From positions 3,968,001-4,032,000 of the forward strand of contig NZ_CP117849.1 in assembly GCF_026151165.2 (NCBI RefSeq): a stretch of DNA of 64,000 nucleotides, given 5' to 3'. Source of the DNA: Cryobacterium sp. SO2. Its GTDB lineage: Bacteria; Actinomycetota; Actinomycetes; Actinomycetales; Microbacteriaceae. Every line of letters starts with the position of its first letter. The first letter of the stretch is position 1. Position numbers and translations under genes: made by a program. Positions 25,224-33,848 of this stretch are shown here, in pieces. Below the pieces are notes generated by a model, which worked only from the letters and a program-made list of their open reading frames with translations, made no database searches and was not told the DNA's origin.

Positions 25224-26054
25224 ATGCAGTTGCGTCATTCCACCAATCCCGCGCAGATCCGCAGCTTCGACACCGCGGCGCTCCGGGCCAACTACCTGGT
25301 CGACGACCTCTTCGCCGACGACGAATTCCGCGCCACCTACACGCACGAAGACCGGATCGTTCTCGGCGGCGCCCGCCCCGTGGCCGGCCCGATCACGCTC
25401 GGCACCTTCGACCTGCTGCGCACCGACACCTTCTTCGAGAACCGCGAGGCCGGAATCGTCAACGTCGGCGGCGCCGGCACCATCTCGGTCGACGGCACGA
25501 ACTACGACCTAACCCCGGGCGCGTGCCTCTATATCGGTCGGGGTGTGACCGATGTGGTGTTCACCAGCGCCGATGCTGCCGCACCGGCCGCGTTCTACCT
25601 CTTCTCCGCCACCGCCCACACCGCCTACCCGACCACCCTGGTGGCGAAGGGCGAGGGCACCGTGCGCAACCTCGGCGACCCGACCACGTCGAACGAGCGC
25701 ACCATCAACCAGTACATCCACGCCAACGGCGTGCAGAGCTGCCAGGTGGTGATGGGCGTCACCGTGCTCAGCACCGGCAGCATGTGGAACACCATGCCGG
25801 CACACACGCACGACCGGCGCACCGAGTGCTACCTCTACTTCGACCTGGCCGCCGAGCACCGCGTCATCCACCTGATGGGCGAACCGACCGAGAGCCGCCA
25901 CCTCGTGGTGGCCAACAACGAGGCCATCATCTCGCCGAGCTGGTCACTGCACAGCGGCTTCGGCACCGGCAGCTACTCGTTCGTCTGGGCCATGGCCGGC
26001 GAGAACAAGGCGTTCGACGACATGGACCACGTGCAGCCCGCCGAGCTGCGCTAG
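25224..26054 (+). CDS. kduI: 5-dehydro-4-deoxy-D-glucuronate isomerase (KduI)
   Basis: A 276-aa cupin, against 278 in E. coli. It interconverts 4-deoxy-5-keto-uronate and 3-deoxy-2,5-diketo-gluconate in pectin/uronate breakdown. Signatures are PITLGTFDLLRTDTFFENRE, the zinc-site residues in MPAHTHDRRTECYLYF and the C-terminal SPSWSLHSGFGT. I prefer ATG 25224, which gives the family start MQLRHST with a Shine-Dalgarno stretch at good spacing, over ATG 25212, which overlaps that stretch. The usual partner kduD does not follow; a terminator does. Confidence 0.93.
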   Translation: MQLRHSTNPAQIRSFDTAALRANYLVDDLFADDEFRATYTHEDRIVLGGARPVAGPITLGTFDLLRTDTFFENREAGIVNVGGAGTISVDGTNYDLTPGACLYIGRGVTDVVFTSADAAAPAAFYLFSATAHTAYPTTLVAKGEGTVRNLGDPTTSNERTINQYIHANGVQSCQVVMGVTVLSTGSMWNTMPAHTHDRRTECYLYFDLAAEHRVIHLMGEPTESRHLVVANNEAIISPSWSLHSGFGTGSYSFVWAMAGENKAFDDMDHVQPAELR

Positions 26055-26067
26055 CCGGTCCGGCCGG

Positions 26068-26090
26068 CAGCAGTTCCTGCTGTCTGTTTT
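26068..26090 (+). terminator. Rho-independent terminator after kduI
   Basis: A stem CAGCAG/CTGCTG with loop TTC is followed by TCTGTTTT. It lies 14 bp after the kduI stop and just before the convergent LCP gene ends at 26096. Confidence 0.7.
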
Positions 26091-26095
26091 ACGTG

Positions 26096-27343
26096 TCAGT
26101 TCCCGGATGCCTGGGCGCAGGACTCGTCGGTGCCCGTGATGCCGGTGAGCCCGTCCAGGGCCTCCGGGGTCGGCGTCGGCGTCGCCGCCGGCGCATCCGT
26201 GGCGCTGGGATCTGCCGGGACGTCGACCGGAGGGTCGGCCACGACGGGCGCCTCGGGCTCCTCAGTCGGCTCAGTTGGCTCAGCGGGGGTCAGTGAGAAC
26301 GGCTCGTCTGCGGCGATCTTGCCGAACATCGTGTCGGCGAGGTCCTGGGTGGGCACCACCTTGCCCGGGAAATCTGGGTCGTCGGTGGTGCCCGGGTACT
26401 GCACGAAGACCAGCCGGGACAGGTCGATGTCCTTGAGCGCCAGCGCCATCGACACCATCGTGTCGGCGTGGGCCAGGTTGGTGGACAGCTTGATGTTCTT
26501 GGCCGCCGCATTCGCCAGGGAGAGCAGCTTGGGCACGTCGGTGAGGGTGCCGTTGCTCTGCACCGTGCGCATGAGCGAGGCCAGGTAGAGCTGTTGCGAG
26601 GAGATGCGGGACAGGTCGCTGCCGTCGCCCACCCCGTGCCGGCTGCGCAGGAAGGCCAGGGCGTTCTCGCCGGAGACGACGTTCGTTCCCTCGGGGAGGT
26701 TGAGGCCGGCGTCCGGGTCGTCGATCGGCGCGGAGAGGCAGATCGGCACGCCGCCGACGGCGTCGCTCATCTGCACGACACCGCTGAACGACACGACTCC
26801 GGCGAAGGGGATGTCGAGCCCCGTGAGCCCCGAGACCGTATTGACCACGCAGGGCAGCCCTCCGCGGGACATGGCCTCGTTGATCGGCGCGGCCGACATG
26901 GCCTCGAAGACCTCGCCGGTGTCGGCGTTCGTGCACTCGGGATGCTCAACGATGAGGTCCCGCGGGATGCTCACGACCACGGCGTTGCTGTGGTCGGCCG
27001 AGACGTGCACGAGGATGTTGACATCGTTGAGGGCGGTCTCCCGCACACCGTAGGCGGCGCCCTGGGCGGCGTCATTGTCGACGCCGACGATCAGGATGTT
27101 GAACCCGTCTTCGTAGCTGCCGATGTTGATCGGCGCATCCGCCTCGTCAGCCCCGTTGAGGTCGATCGAGTTCGCTGAGACCTCGGTGGTGAGCTGCCAC
27201 ACGGCGAGAGCCGCCACCGAGGCTCCGCTCACCAGGAGCACAGCCAGGGCCATCGCTACGACGACCAGCACGCCCGTGACCGGGTTCGGCCGTTTCAGCC
27301 GGCCATGCCGGGCGATGCCCGCTCGATCGGATTCTTCGCTCAC
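26096..27343 (-). CDS. LytR-CpsA-Psr (LCP) family cell-wall glycopolymer transferase
   Basis: A 415-aa membrane-anchored protein: short cytoplasmic N-terminus, one helix (about 22-46), then the LCP domain with NILIVGVDN, VVVSIPRDLIVEHPEC, INEAMSRGG and ALAFLRSRHGVGDGSDLSRISSQQ. Arg and Asp residues in these motifs bind the polyprenyl-phosphate and metal. LCP enzymes attach arabinogalactan or teichoic-type polymers to peptidoglycan. The C-terminal 70 residues are Pro/Thr/Ala/Glu-rich and end with an isolated Cys. Confidence 0.88.
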   Translation of the reverse strand: MSEESDRAGIARHGRLKRPNPVTGVLVVVAMALAVLLVSGASVAALAVWQLTTEVSANSIDLNGADEADAPINIGSYEDGFNILIVGVDNDAAQGAAYGVRETALNDVNILVHVSADHSNAVVVSIPRDLIVEHPECTNADTGEVFEAMSAAPINEAMSRGGLPCVVNTVSGLTGLDIPFAGVVSFSGVVQMSDAVGGVPICLSAPIDDPDAGLNLPEGTNVVSGENALAFLRSRHGVGDGSDLSRISSQQLYLASLMRTVQSNGTLTDVPKLLSLANAAAKNIKLSTNLAHADTMVSMALALKDIDLSRLVFVQYPGTTDDPDFPGKVVPTQDLADTMFGKIAADEPFSLTPAEPTEPTEEPEAPVVADPPVDVPADPSATDAPAATPTPTPEALDGLTGITGTDESCAQASGN

Positions 27344-27454
27344 CTGTTGCGCCCACCCCTCGTCATGCCGTGCTCTGCGGAACTTAGCAGTCCCCGCTGG
27401 GCTGCCGTCGGCGTTGATGCCCCTTACACCCTGTATCCCGACGATCTCGGCACG

Positions 27455-27489
27455 TCAAGGGGCGACCGGGATCACCGGTCGCCCCTTGA
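27455..27489. terminator. 15-bp-stem hairpin, probable terminator
   Basis: A perfect 15-bp stem (27455-27469 with 27475-27489, arms starting TCAAGGGGCGACC) around loop GATCA. It lies 44 bp downstream of the SRPBCC gene stop on the minus strand and upstream of the LCP start. No U-tract, as is common in high-GC actinobacteria. Confidence 0.7.
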
Positions 27490-27499
27490 GCGCGTCTGG

Positions 27500-27538
27500 T
27501 CTGCGCACTACATCTGCGCGCTACATCTGCGCGCTAGA
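27500..27538. repeat. 13-bp triplicated tandem repeat
   Basis: Three units of TCTGCGC-R-CTA-SA type (27500-27512, 27513-27525, 27526-27538) with single-base differences. The third covers the stop codon of the SRPBCC gene (27534-27536), so slippage would alter only 3' untranslated sequence. Confidence 0.6.
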
Positions 27539-27998
27539 TGGTCACGTCTCCTCGCCAGCCGTCGCCGACGTTGGCGGGTTTCTCAACGAAGGTCTTGAAC
27601 TGCTTCAAATCCTTGCGGATCACGTGGTCGTCGACGCCGAAGACCGCGCCCATCTTCTCCAGGAAGCCCTCGGCCTCCCAGTCCAGCTGCACGGTGACCC
27701 GCGAGGTGGTGTCGCTCAGGCGGTGGAATGTGACCACGCCGGCGTGCTTCTCGTCGCCGGAAACGCTCTTCCACGCGACCCGCTCGTCGGGGTGCTGCTC
27801 GGTGATCTCAGCATCGAACTCACGTTCGGCTCCGCCGATCTTCACCGTCCAGTGCGTGTGGGTGTCGTCGATCTGGGTGATGCTCTCGACGAAGTCGAGG
27901 AAGCGCGGGAACGACTCGAACTGGGTCCACTGGTTGTACGCGGTGCGGACGGGAACGTCTACGTCGATTGTCTCGATTACCTGGGTCACGGGATTCAT
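27534..27998 (-). CDS. SRPBCC family protein (polyketide cyclase/dehydrase-like)
   Basis: A 154-aa protein with the COG5637-like pattern TIDVDVPVRTAYNQWTQFESFPRFL and ESITQIDDTHTHWTVKIGG, followed by DERVAWKSVSGDEKHAGVVTF. The family forms a helix-grip ligand pocket and is often annotated as cyclase/dehydrase, although most members have no proven enzyme activity. It is a single gene, 177 bp downstream of the convergently unrelated Dps gene on the same strand, and ends before a strong hairpin. Confidence 0.82.
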   Translation of the reverse strand: MNPVTQVIETIDVDVPVRTAYNQWTQFESFPRFLDFVESITQIDDTHTHWTVKIGGAEREFDAEITEQHPDERVAWKSVSGDEKHAGVVTFHRLSDTTSRVTVQLDWEAEGFLEKMGAVFGVDDHVIRKDLKQFKTFVEKPANVGDGWRGDVTI

Positions 27999-28175
27999 CC
28001 TCTGTCGTGTACGCCGGTGATGTCTGGCGGACCGGTGGTGTGTGGCGGAACGGTCGGGTCTGTGCCGGGTCGGCGGACTCGATTCTGCGAGCGTGCGTCT
28101 ACCTATGACGCATCCGAGGGACCATTCGTCACGGCGGCGGCCGAATTCCGTGCGAATCCGACCGCCGGACGCCGG

Positions 28176-28670
28176 TTAGGCCTTGCCGACCGGACGGGTC
28201 GAATCCTTCGCGGTGGGCTTGCGGGGCTTCCGGTCCTCCGCGCTGACCATCCAGATGTACTGCTCGAGCTTCAGAATGAAACCGTTCAAGATATCGGCGC
28301 TGGCCGGGTCTTCTTCATCGACAGCCTCGTGCACGTCGCGGATGTTGTCGACCGTGGCGGTGAGCAGGGCCGTGACCAGACCCACCGTTTCGGTGGTGTC
28401 GACCTCGCCGGCGGGGAACTTCGGCAGGTGCGTGGTCTTGGTGACGGTCTCGGTGCGTCCGTCGGGCAGGGCGTCGAGCGCGCGCATCCGCTCGGCCAGC
28501 TCGTCGGTGAAGGTTCGGGCGTCATCGATGATCTCGTCGAGCTGCAGATGCAGGTCGCGGAAGTTCTTGCCCACCACGCTCCAGTGCGCCTGCTTACCCT
28601 GAACGTGCAGCTCGATCAGGTCGACGAGGACGGACTGGAGGTTGCTGCCGAGCTCTGCGGATGCCTTCAT
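28176..28670 (-). CDS. dps: Dps-family ferritin-like DNA-binding protein
   Basis: A 164-aa four-helix ferritin-like protein. The Dps ferroxidase motif is visible in HVQGKQAHWSVVGKNFRDLH with LQLDEIIDDAR, and KLEQYIWMVSAE closes the fold. The basic C-terminal tail (EDRKPRKPTAKDSTRPVGKA) could bind DNA, as in mycobacterial Dps. ATG 28670 has AAGGGAAT upstream and starts the conserved region. It protects DNA and stores iron using H2O2, by family. Confidence 0.9.
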   Translation of the reverse strand: MKASAELGSNLQSVLVDLIELHVQGKQAHWSVVGKNFRDLHLQLDEIIDDARTFTDELAERMRALDALPDGRTETVTKTTHLPKFPAGEVDTTETVGLVTALLTATVDNIRDVHEAVDEEDPASADILNGFILKLEQYIWMVSAEDRKPRKPTAKDSTRPVGKA

Positions 28671-28867
28671 GGGATTCCCTTCATCACCAGGGGGAACGAG
28701 ATCGGCCGAAGGTTCAGCCGGCGCCCCGCCTGTTTCAGACAGCACCCTAGCAGCGTCCGCCGACAAAAACGGTACCCAGGTTCTTCTCAGTTTCGTCGCC
28801 GACCCGGCGGCTACTGTAGCGATTCTCTCGCACGTTCGTGCGATTACTTTCAGATCGAAAGAGCCTC

Positions 28868-30910
28868 ATGACTGCCGCAGCGCCCCGTTCCCTGCCCTAC
28901 CCGTTGGGTGCCACTCTCGTCGGCGGAGGCGTCGACATGGCGGTGTATTCCGAAACGGCCGACCGCATCGAGTTCTGCGTGTTCGACGACGACGGCACCG
29001 AAACGCGCACTGCTCTCACCGAGCGCACCGGGCACGTTTTCCACGGCCTCGTGCCGGGAGCCGGTGTCGGCACCCGCTACGGCCTGCGGGTACACGGCCC
29101 GTGGGATCCGGCGAACGGCCTGCGGCACAACGCCCACAAGCTGCTGCTCGACCCGCACGCCACCGCCGTCACCGGCGACTACGCCTGGGGCCAGGAGGTT
29201 TTCGGCCATGATCAGCAGAATCCCGACAAGCTGGACCCGAGCGACTCGGCCGGACGCACGCCGCTCTGCGTGATCACCGACCCCGCGTTCGACTGGGCCG
29301 GCGACACCGCCCCGCTGACCCCGCTGACCGACACCGTGATCTACGAGGTGCATGTGAAGGGTTTCACCCAGACACACCCAGACGTGCCCGAGGACATCCG
29401 CGGGAGCTACGCGGGGCTGGCCAGCCCGGCCGCCATCAAGCACTTCACCGATCTCGGTGTCACCGCGGTCGAGTTGCTCCCCACCCAGCAGTTCGTGCAG
29501 GACAGCCATCTCGAGGAGAAGGGCCTGCGCAACTACTGGGGCTACAACACCATCGGCTTCTTCGCGCCGCACGGCGACTACGCCGCGGCCGGAGACGGCG
29601 GCGGCCAGGTCGCCGAGTTCAAGGCCATGGTGCAGGCACTGCACGCCGCGGGACTCGAGGTCATCCTCGATGTTGTGTACAACCACACGGCCGAGGGCAA
29701 CCATATGGGCCCCACCCTGTCGTTCAAGGGCATCGACAACGAGGCGTACTACCGGCTGGTGGACGGCGACCGCGGCAACTACTTCGACACCACCGGCACC
29801 GGCAACAGCGTGAATGTGAGCCATCCGGCCGCGCTCGGCCTGATCATGGACTCGTTGCGCTACTGGGTCACCGAGATGCACGTCGACGGCTTCCGGTTCG
29901 ACCTGGCCACCACCCTCACCCGCCAGGGCGGCGACGCCGAGCTGCACAGCGCCTTCCTCACCCTGATTCAGCAGGACCCGGTGCTCGCGCCGGTCAAGAT
30001 GATCGCCGAGCCGTGGGACACCGCCGGCTACCAGGTCGGCGGCTTCCCGGCCGACTGGTCGGAGTGGAACGGCAAGTTCCGCGACGACGTGCGCGGCTTC
30101 TGGCACGGCAACGCGGCGCTGCTCAGCACCCTCTCGCAGCGGGTGCTCGGGAGCCCGGATGTATACGAAGCAGACCGGCGGTCACCGCTGTCCAGCGTGA
30201 ACTTCATCACCGCCCACGACGGATTCACCCTCGCCGACCTCACCATGTACGACGAGAAGCACAACGAGGCCAACGGCGAAGACAACAACGACGGCGAGAG
30301 CGACAACCAGTCCACCAACAACGGCGTCGAGGGGCCCACCGACGATGCCGAGGTGAACGAGCGGCGCGACCGGATGCGCCGCAACCTCCTGGCCACCCTG
30401 CTGCTCTCCGCCGGCGTGCCGATGATCCTCGGCGGTGACGAGCTGGGCCGAAGCCAGGGCGGCAACAACAACGCCTACTGCCAAGACGACGAGATCTCCT
30501 GGTTCGACTGGGCGAACACCGACACCGACCTGCTGGCATTCACGCGCACCCTGCTCGAACTGCGCCGGGAGAACCCGGCGCTACGGCCCGCGTGGTTCCG
30601 GCAGGCACCCGACGCCGACGCGCAAGACACCGTGCGGGTGCTTCGAGCGGACGCCGCGGAATTCACCGCTACGGACTGGACCGACGACGACGCCCACGCC
30701 ATCACCTTCGTGCTGGAGCATGCCGGGGAGGACGCCTTCGCCCTGCTGCTGAACGCGGCCGCCAACGGGGTGGAGTTCACCATCCCCGCCGCGCCGAATG
30801 CGGAGTGGGAGCTCGCAGCGTCCAGCGACCCGGGCCAGCAGGTGACGGCTCCCGTCTGCACCCTCATCGTGCGCGACGGATCGTTCACGCTGCTGCGCTC
30901 ACGCGCTTAA
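28868..30910 (+). CDS. glgX: Glycogen debranching enzyme GlgX
   Basis: A 680-aa GH13 enzyme with an N-terminal CBM48-like domain (PLGATLVGGGVDMAVYSETA) and the catalytic barrel: LDVVYNHTAEGN, the nucleophile Asp in DGFRFDLATTL, the acid/base Glu in MIAEPWDTAGYQVGGFP and the third Asp in FITAHDGFTLADL. It cuts alpha-1,6 branches of glycogen trimmed by phosphorylase, releasing maltodextrins. Start ATG 28868 follows the homology; upstream codons are not conserved. No other glycogen genes are adjacent. Confidence 0.93.
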   Translation: MTAAAPRSLPYPLGATLVGGGVDMAVYSETADRIEFCVFDDDGTETRTALTERTGHVFHGLVPGAGVGTRYGLRVHGPWDPANGLRHNAHKLLLDPHATAVTGDYAWGQEVFGHDQQNPDKLDPSDSAGRTPLCVITDPAFDWAGDTAPLTPLTDTVIYEVHVKGFTQTHPDVPEDIRGSYAGLASPAAIKHFTDLGVTAVELLPTQQFVQDSHLEEKGLRNYWGYNTIGFFAPHGDYAAAGDGGGQVAEFKAMVQALHAAGLEVILDVVYNHTAEGNHMGPTLSFKGIDNEAYYRLVDGDRGNYFDTTGTGNSVNVSHPAALGLIMDSLRYWVTEMHVDGFRFDLATTLTRQGGDAELHSAFLTLIQQDPVLAPVKMIAEPWDTAGYQVGGFPADWSEWNGKFRDDVRGFWHGNAALLSTLSQRVLGSPDVYEADRRSPLSSVNFITAHDGFTLADLTMYDEKHNEANGEDNNDGESDNQSTNNGVEGPTDDAEVNERRDRMRRNLLATLLLSAGVPMILGGDELGRSQGGNNNAYCQDDEISWFDWANTDTDLLAFTRTLLELRRENPALRPAWFRQAPDADAQDTVRVLRADAAEFTATDWTDDDAHAITFVLEHAGEDAFALLLNAAANGVEFTIPAAPNAEWELAASSDPGQQVTAPVCTLIVRDGSFTLLRSRA

Positions 30911-31074
30911 CCCTTTCGTTGCTTGCGCTTATGTTTCGAATTCGGCCAGTATAGAAACGCCGCCAGCGCCAATTTTTGGGGTTCGAGCGCCGGCGAGCAC
31001 TATTCTGCGTCGTCGCGGCACGGTCAGTTCAGCGTGTCGTCGGTTGCGCCCGAAACCATTCGAAAGGCGCCTCC

Positions 31075-31584
31075 ATGTTCCGCACCACCTCCCGTCTGAC
31101 CGTCATCCTCGCCGCTGCCGCCTTCTCGGCGGGCGCCCTGGCCCTGTCGGGCTGCAGCGCGATCACCGACCTCTTCCCCAAGGAAGCCGCGCGGGACGCC
31201 GACACGCAGGAGATCAGCGAGGCCGGCGAGGCCGATGTCTTCTCGCTGGCAGTCGGCGACTGCTTCAACGACCAGGACGCAGAGGAGATCGACAGCGTCC
31301 AGGCCATCCCGTGCTCGGAGGCCCACGACTACGAGGCCTATTTCGCGTTCGACGTGAGCGCCGAGGAGACCTACCCCGGTGACGAGGTCATCAGCCAGGC
31401 GGCCGAGGACGGCTGCGTCGCGGAGTTCCCCACCTTCGTGGGCATGTCGTATGAGGAATCGACACTGGACTTCAACTACCTCTCCCCCACCGAGGGCAGC
31501 TGGGAAAACGGCGATCACGAGATCCTCTGCATCGTGATGGGCCCGGAGAAGACCACCGGGTCGCTCGCCGGCGTCGCCCTCTAA
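31075..31584 (+). CDS. Secreted lipoprotein (septum-formation-like domain)
   Basis: A 169-aa protein with a lipoprotein signal: basic start, hydrophobic core and lipobox LSGC near residue 26. The mature part contains SLAVGDCFNDQ and CSEAHDYEAYFAF with paired Cys residues, a pattern seen in the septum-formation (PF13845-like) domain of actinobacterial envelope proteins. It would be anchored outside the membrane. No operon partner is evident: it is flanked by glgX and the kdp leader region. Confidence 0.75.
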   Translation: MFRTTSRLTVILAAAAFSAGALALSGCSAITDLFPKEAARDADTQEISEAGEADVFSLAVGDCFNDQDAEEIDSVQAIPCSEAHDYEAYFAFDVSAEETYPGDEVISQAAEDGCVAEFPTFVGMSYEESTLDFNYLSPTEGSWENGDHEILCIVMGPEKTTGSLAGVAL

Positions 31585-31718
31585 CCGCCTGACACCCGCT
31601 CCAGCACTGGCGCTCCGGGCCGGCACGGGCGCCCGGCCGGAACGGAAATAGCGCAAACATAGAGAACTCTTTGGTTTCATGCAGCCCGCGCGCAGCAGAG
31701 ACAACGTACTGTTGCACA

Positions 31719-31796
31719 TGGAGTTCCCCCACTCCAACGATTGGCCCCGGTGCCAGCTCCCTTTCCCCCGAAGCGCGAGCGGCACCGGGGCTTTTT
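31719..31796 (+). ncRNA. Candidate small RNA 3' part: hairpin plus intrinsic terminator
   Basis: TGGAGT/ACTCCA (31719-31724 with 31731-31736, loop TCCCCC) precedes GCCCCGGTGCC/GGCACCGGGGC (31744-31754 with 31781-31791) and a run of five T. The terminator is 160 bp beyond the lipoprotein stop, and no ORF ends nearer, so it may end a short non-coding transcript. No promoter is clear. It could simply be the lipoprotein terminator. Confidence 0.35.
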
Positions 31797-31810
31797 CATG
31801 CCCGCATCCT

Positions 31811-31875
31811 CCCGCGAGCCGTGAGCTGAACCCCGAAAAACGCGACTTTTCGGGGCCCAACTCACGGTTCGCGGG
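31811..31875. repeat. Nested palindrome family C (single copy)
   Basis: A 65-bp gap-free palindrome: CCCGCGA, 2-bp mismatch, CGTGAG, 5-bp patch mostly mismatched, CCCCGAAAA, 7-bp loop, then the complementary arms in reverse order. Length and design match families A, B, D and E, although the sequence is different. Confidence 0.75.
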
Positions 31876-31939
31876 ATTTGGGCGTTAGGGAGTCGTTAGG
31901 AAACCCCTGTGCGCCAAAACCGGGGTGTGTACTCGATTC

Positions 31940-31958
31940 CGTGCTCGTGACGAGCACG
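31940..31958. promoter_or_regulatory. 19-bp palindrome before kdp operon
   Basis: CGTGCTCG and CGAGCACG flank TGA, ending 45 bp before the first kdp ORF. It could be a KdpE or other operator, or an attenuator hairpin. No direct evidence distinguishes these. Confidence 0.4.
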
Positions 31959-32002
31959 TGTGCCTGCCGGCGTAACGGCGGCCTAGGGATGGAGAAAAAC
32001 GC

Positions 32003-32086
32003 ATGCTCGACCTTGTCTACGTGCTCGGCGTGATCGCCGTGTTCGCACTCATCGGCCTTGTGGCCTGGGGGGTGGCGAAGCTGTGA
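32003..32086 (+). CDS. 27-aa single-helix membrane peptide upstream of kdpF
   Basis: ATG 32003 follows GGGATGGAGAAAAACGC. The peptide MLDLVYVLGVIAVFALIGLV plus AWGVAKL is one membrane helix with a terminal Lys. Its stop TGA overlaps the kdpF GTG (GTGA at 32083-32086), so the two are translationally coupled. It resembles KdpF in size and hydrophobicity but has no C-terminal KPERF. It may be a second KdpF-like stabiliser of the Kdp complex. It is too short for most gene callers. Confidence 0.6.
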   Translation: MLDLVYVLGVIAVFALIGLVAWGVAKL

Positions 32087-32172
32087 TCGTGTTCGACATC
32101 ATCGCCGCCGTTCTCGCCGTGGCCGCGCTGGGCTACCTGGTGCTGGCCCTCGTGAAACCGGAGCGGTTCTAG
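32083..32172 (+). CDS. kdpF: KdpF, small subunit of K+-transporting ATPase
   Basis: A 29-aa peptide from GTG: VIVFDIIAAVLAVAALGYL then VLALVKPERF. The single helix and the KPERF end match KdpF, which packs against KdpA and stabilises the KdpFABC complex. Its stop TAG overlaps the GTG of kdpA by one base. It is located between the 27-aa peptide and kdpA. Confidence 0.88.
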   Translation: MIVFDIIAAVLAVAALGYLVLALVKPERF

Positions 32173-33845
32173 TGGCGCTCTGGCTGGGCATCCTGCAGGC
32201 CCTCACCCTCGTCGCCGTGCTCGTGGTGATCTACCGTCCCCTCGGTGACTACATGGCCACCATCTACACATCACATCGCGACCTGCGCATCGAACGCGGT
32301 TTCTACAGGCTGATCGGGGTGGACGCCCGCGGCCAGCAGACCTGGGCGGCCTACCTGCGCAGCGTGCTCGCGTTCTCAGCCGTCGGAGTGCTGTTCGTCT
32401 ATGCGATCCAGCGGGCCCAGGCCGTGCTGCCGTACTCGCTGGGTTTCCCGGCGGTGCCGGAGGGACTCTCGTTCAACACCGCGGTGTCGTTCGTCACCAA
32501 CACCAACTGGCAGTCATACTCCCCCGACGTGACCATGGGTTACACGGTGCAGATCCTCGGTCTCGCGGTGCAGAACTTCGTCTCCTCCGCCGTGGGTATC
32601 GCCGTGGCCGTCGCCCTGGTGCGCGGCCTGACGCTGCGCCGCTCCGGCACCATCGGCAACTTCTGGGTGGACCTCACCCGTGGGGTGCTGCGCCTGCTGC
32701 TGCCGCTCTCGGTCATCGCCGCGATCGTGCTCCTGGCCGGCGGCGTCATCCAGAACTTCACCGGGTTCACCGACGTGACCACACTGAGCGGCGCCACCCA
32801 GTCGATCCCGGGCGGTCCGGCAGCCTCCCAGGAGGCGATCAAGATGCTCGGCACCAACGGTGGCGGCTTCTTCAACGCCAACTCGGCGCATCCGTTCGAG
32901 AACCCGACCGGCTGGACCAACATGTTCCAGATCATCCTGATGCTCGCCATCCCGTTCAGCCTGCCGCGCACCTTCGGCACCATGGTCGGCGACAAGAAGC
33001 AGGGCTACACGATCCTGGCGACCATGGCCACGATCTTCGTGATCTCGCTCACCGCGCTCACGATCTTCGAACTGGGCGGCGCCGGCACCGCCCCTGGCCT
33101 GGCTGGCGGCGCGATGGAGGGCAAGGAGACCCGGTTCGGCATCATCGGCTCCGCCCTGTTCGGAACCGCGTCCACTCTCACCTCCACCGGTGCGGTCAAC
33201 TCGATGCACGACTCGTTCACGTCGCTCGGCGGCATGATGCCGATGCTCAACATGATGCTCGGCGAGGTCGCACCCGGCGGCACTGGCTCCGGCCTCTACG
33301 GCATGCTCATCCTCGCGGTGATCGCCGTGTTCGTGGCCGGCCTGCTCGTGGGCCGCACCCCGGAGTACCTGGGCAAGAAGATCGGGCCGCGCGAGATCAA
33401 GCTCGCGAGCCTCTACATCCTGGTCACCCCCACCCTGGTGCTTCTCGGCACCGCGCTGAGCTTCGCGATTCCCGCGGTGCGAGCGGATGTTGAGGCCACG
33501 TCGATCTGGAACCCCGGCCTGCACGGGCTCTCCGAGGTGCTCTACGCCTTCACGTCGGCGGCCAACAACAACGGATCGGCGTTCGCCGGGCTCACCGCCA
33601 ACACGCCGTGGTTCAACACGGCGCTCGGCGTGGCCATGCTGCTCGGCCGGTTCCTGCCGATCGTGTTCGTGCTGGCCCTGGCCGGGTCGTTCGCGGCGCA
33701 GGACAAGGTACCCGCAACAGCGGGCACGCTGCCCACCAACCGGCCCCAGTTCGTGGGCTTGCTCATCGGCGTGACCCTCATCATCACCGCACTCACCTAT
33801 TTCCCCGTACTCGCGCTGGGTCCCCTAGCGGAAGGGCTGCAGTAA
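32172..33845 (+). CDS. kdpA: K+-transporting ATPase subunit A (KdpA)
   Basis: A 557-aa protein, the same length as E. coli KdpA, from GTG 32172 overlapping the kdpF stop. Selectivity-filter-type segments TNTNWQSY, GTNGGGFFNANSAHPFENPT and SAANNNGSAFAG are visible. It is the channel-like K+-binding subunit of the KdpFABC pump in the inner membrane. KdpB follows 3 bp after the stop. Confidence 0.96.
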   Translation: MALWLGILQALTLVAVLVVIYRPLGDYMATIYTSHRDLRIERGFYRLIGVDARGQQTWAAYLRSVLAFSAVGVLFVYAIQRAQAVLPYSLGFPAVPEGLSFNTAVSFVTNTNWQSYSPDVTMGYTVQILGLAVQNFVSSAVGIAVAVALVRGLTLRRSGTIGNFWVDLTRGVLRLLLPLSVIAAIVLLAGGVIQNFTGFTDVTTLSGATQSIPGGPAASQEAIKMLGTNGGGFFNANSAHPFENPTGWTNMFQIILMLAIPFSLPRTFGTMVGDKKQGYTILATMATIFVISLTALTIFELGGAGTAPGLAGGAMEGKETRFGIIGSALFGTASTLTSTGAVNSMHDSFTSLGGMMPMLNMMLGEVAPGGTGSGLYGMLILAVIAVFVAGLLVGRTPEYLGKKIGPREIKLASLYILVTPTLVLLGTALSFAIPAVRADVEATSIWNPGLHGLSEVLYAFTSAANNNGSAFAGLTANTPWFNTALGVAMLLGRFLPIVFVLALAGSFAAQDKVPATAGTLPTNRPQFVGLLIGVTLIITALTYFPVLALGPLAEGLQ

Positions 33846-33848
33846 GCC

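Larger units (their letters stand above)
31585..32002. other. 418-bp kdp leader region with several hairpins
   Basis: No annotated protein gene. It holds a small hairpin (31719-31736), a strong U-tract terminator (31744-31796), a 65-bp nested palindrome (31811-31875) and a 19-bp palindrome (31940-31958) close to the kdp operon. The last is well placed for operator or attenuator use. I see no match to a known ydaO-type riboswitch core. Confidence 0.6.

Noticed and set aside
31900..32002. c-di-AMP (ydaO-type) riboswitch before kdp
   Set aside because: I could not match the conserved core or pairing; only a simple palindrome is visible.
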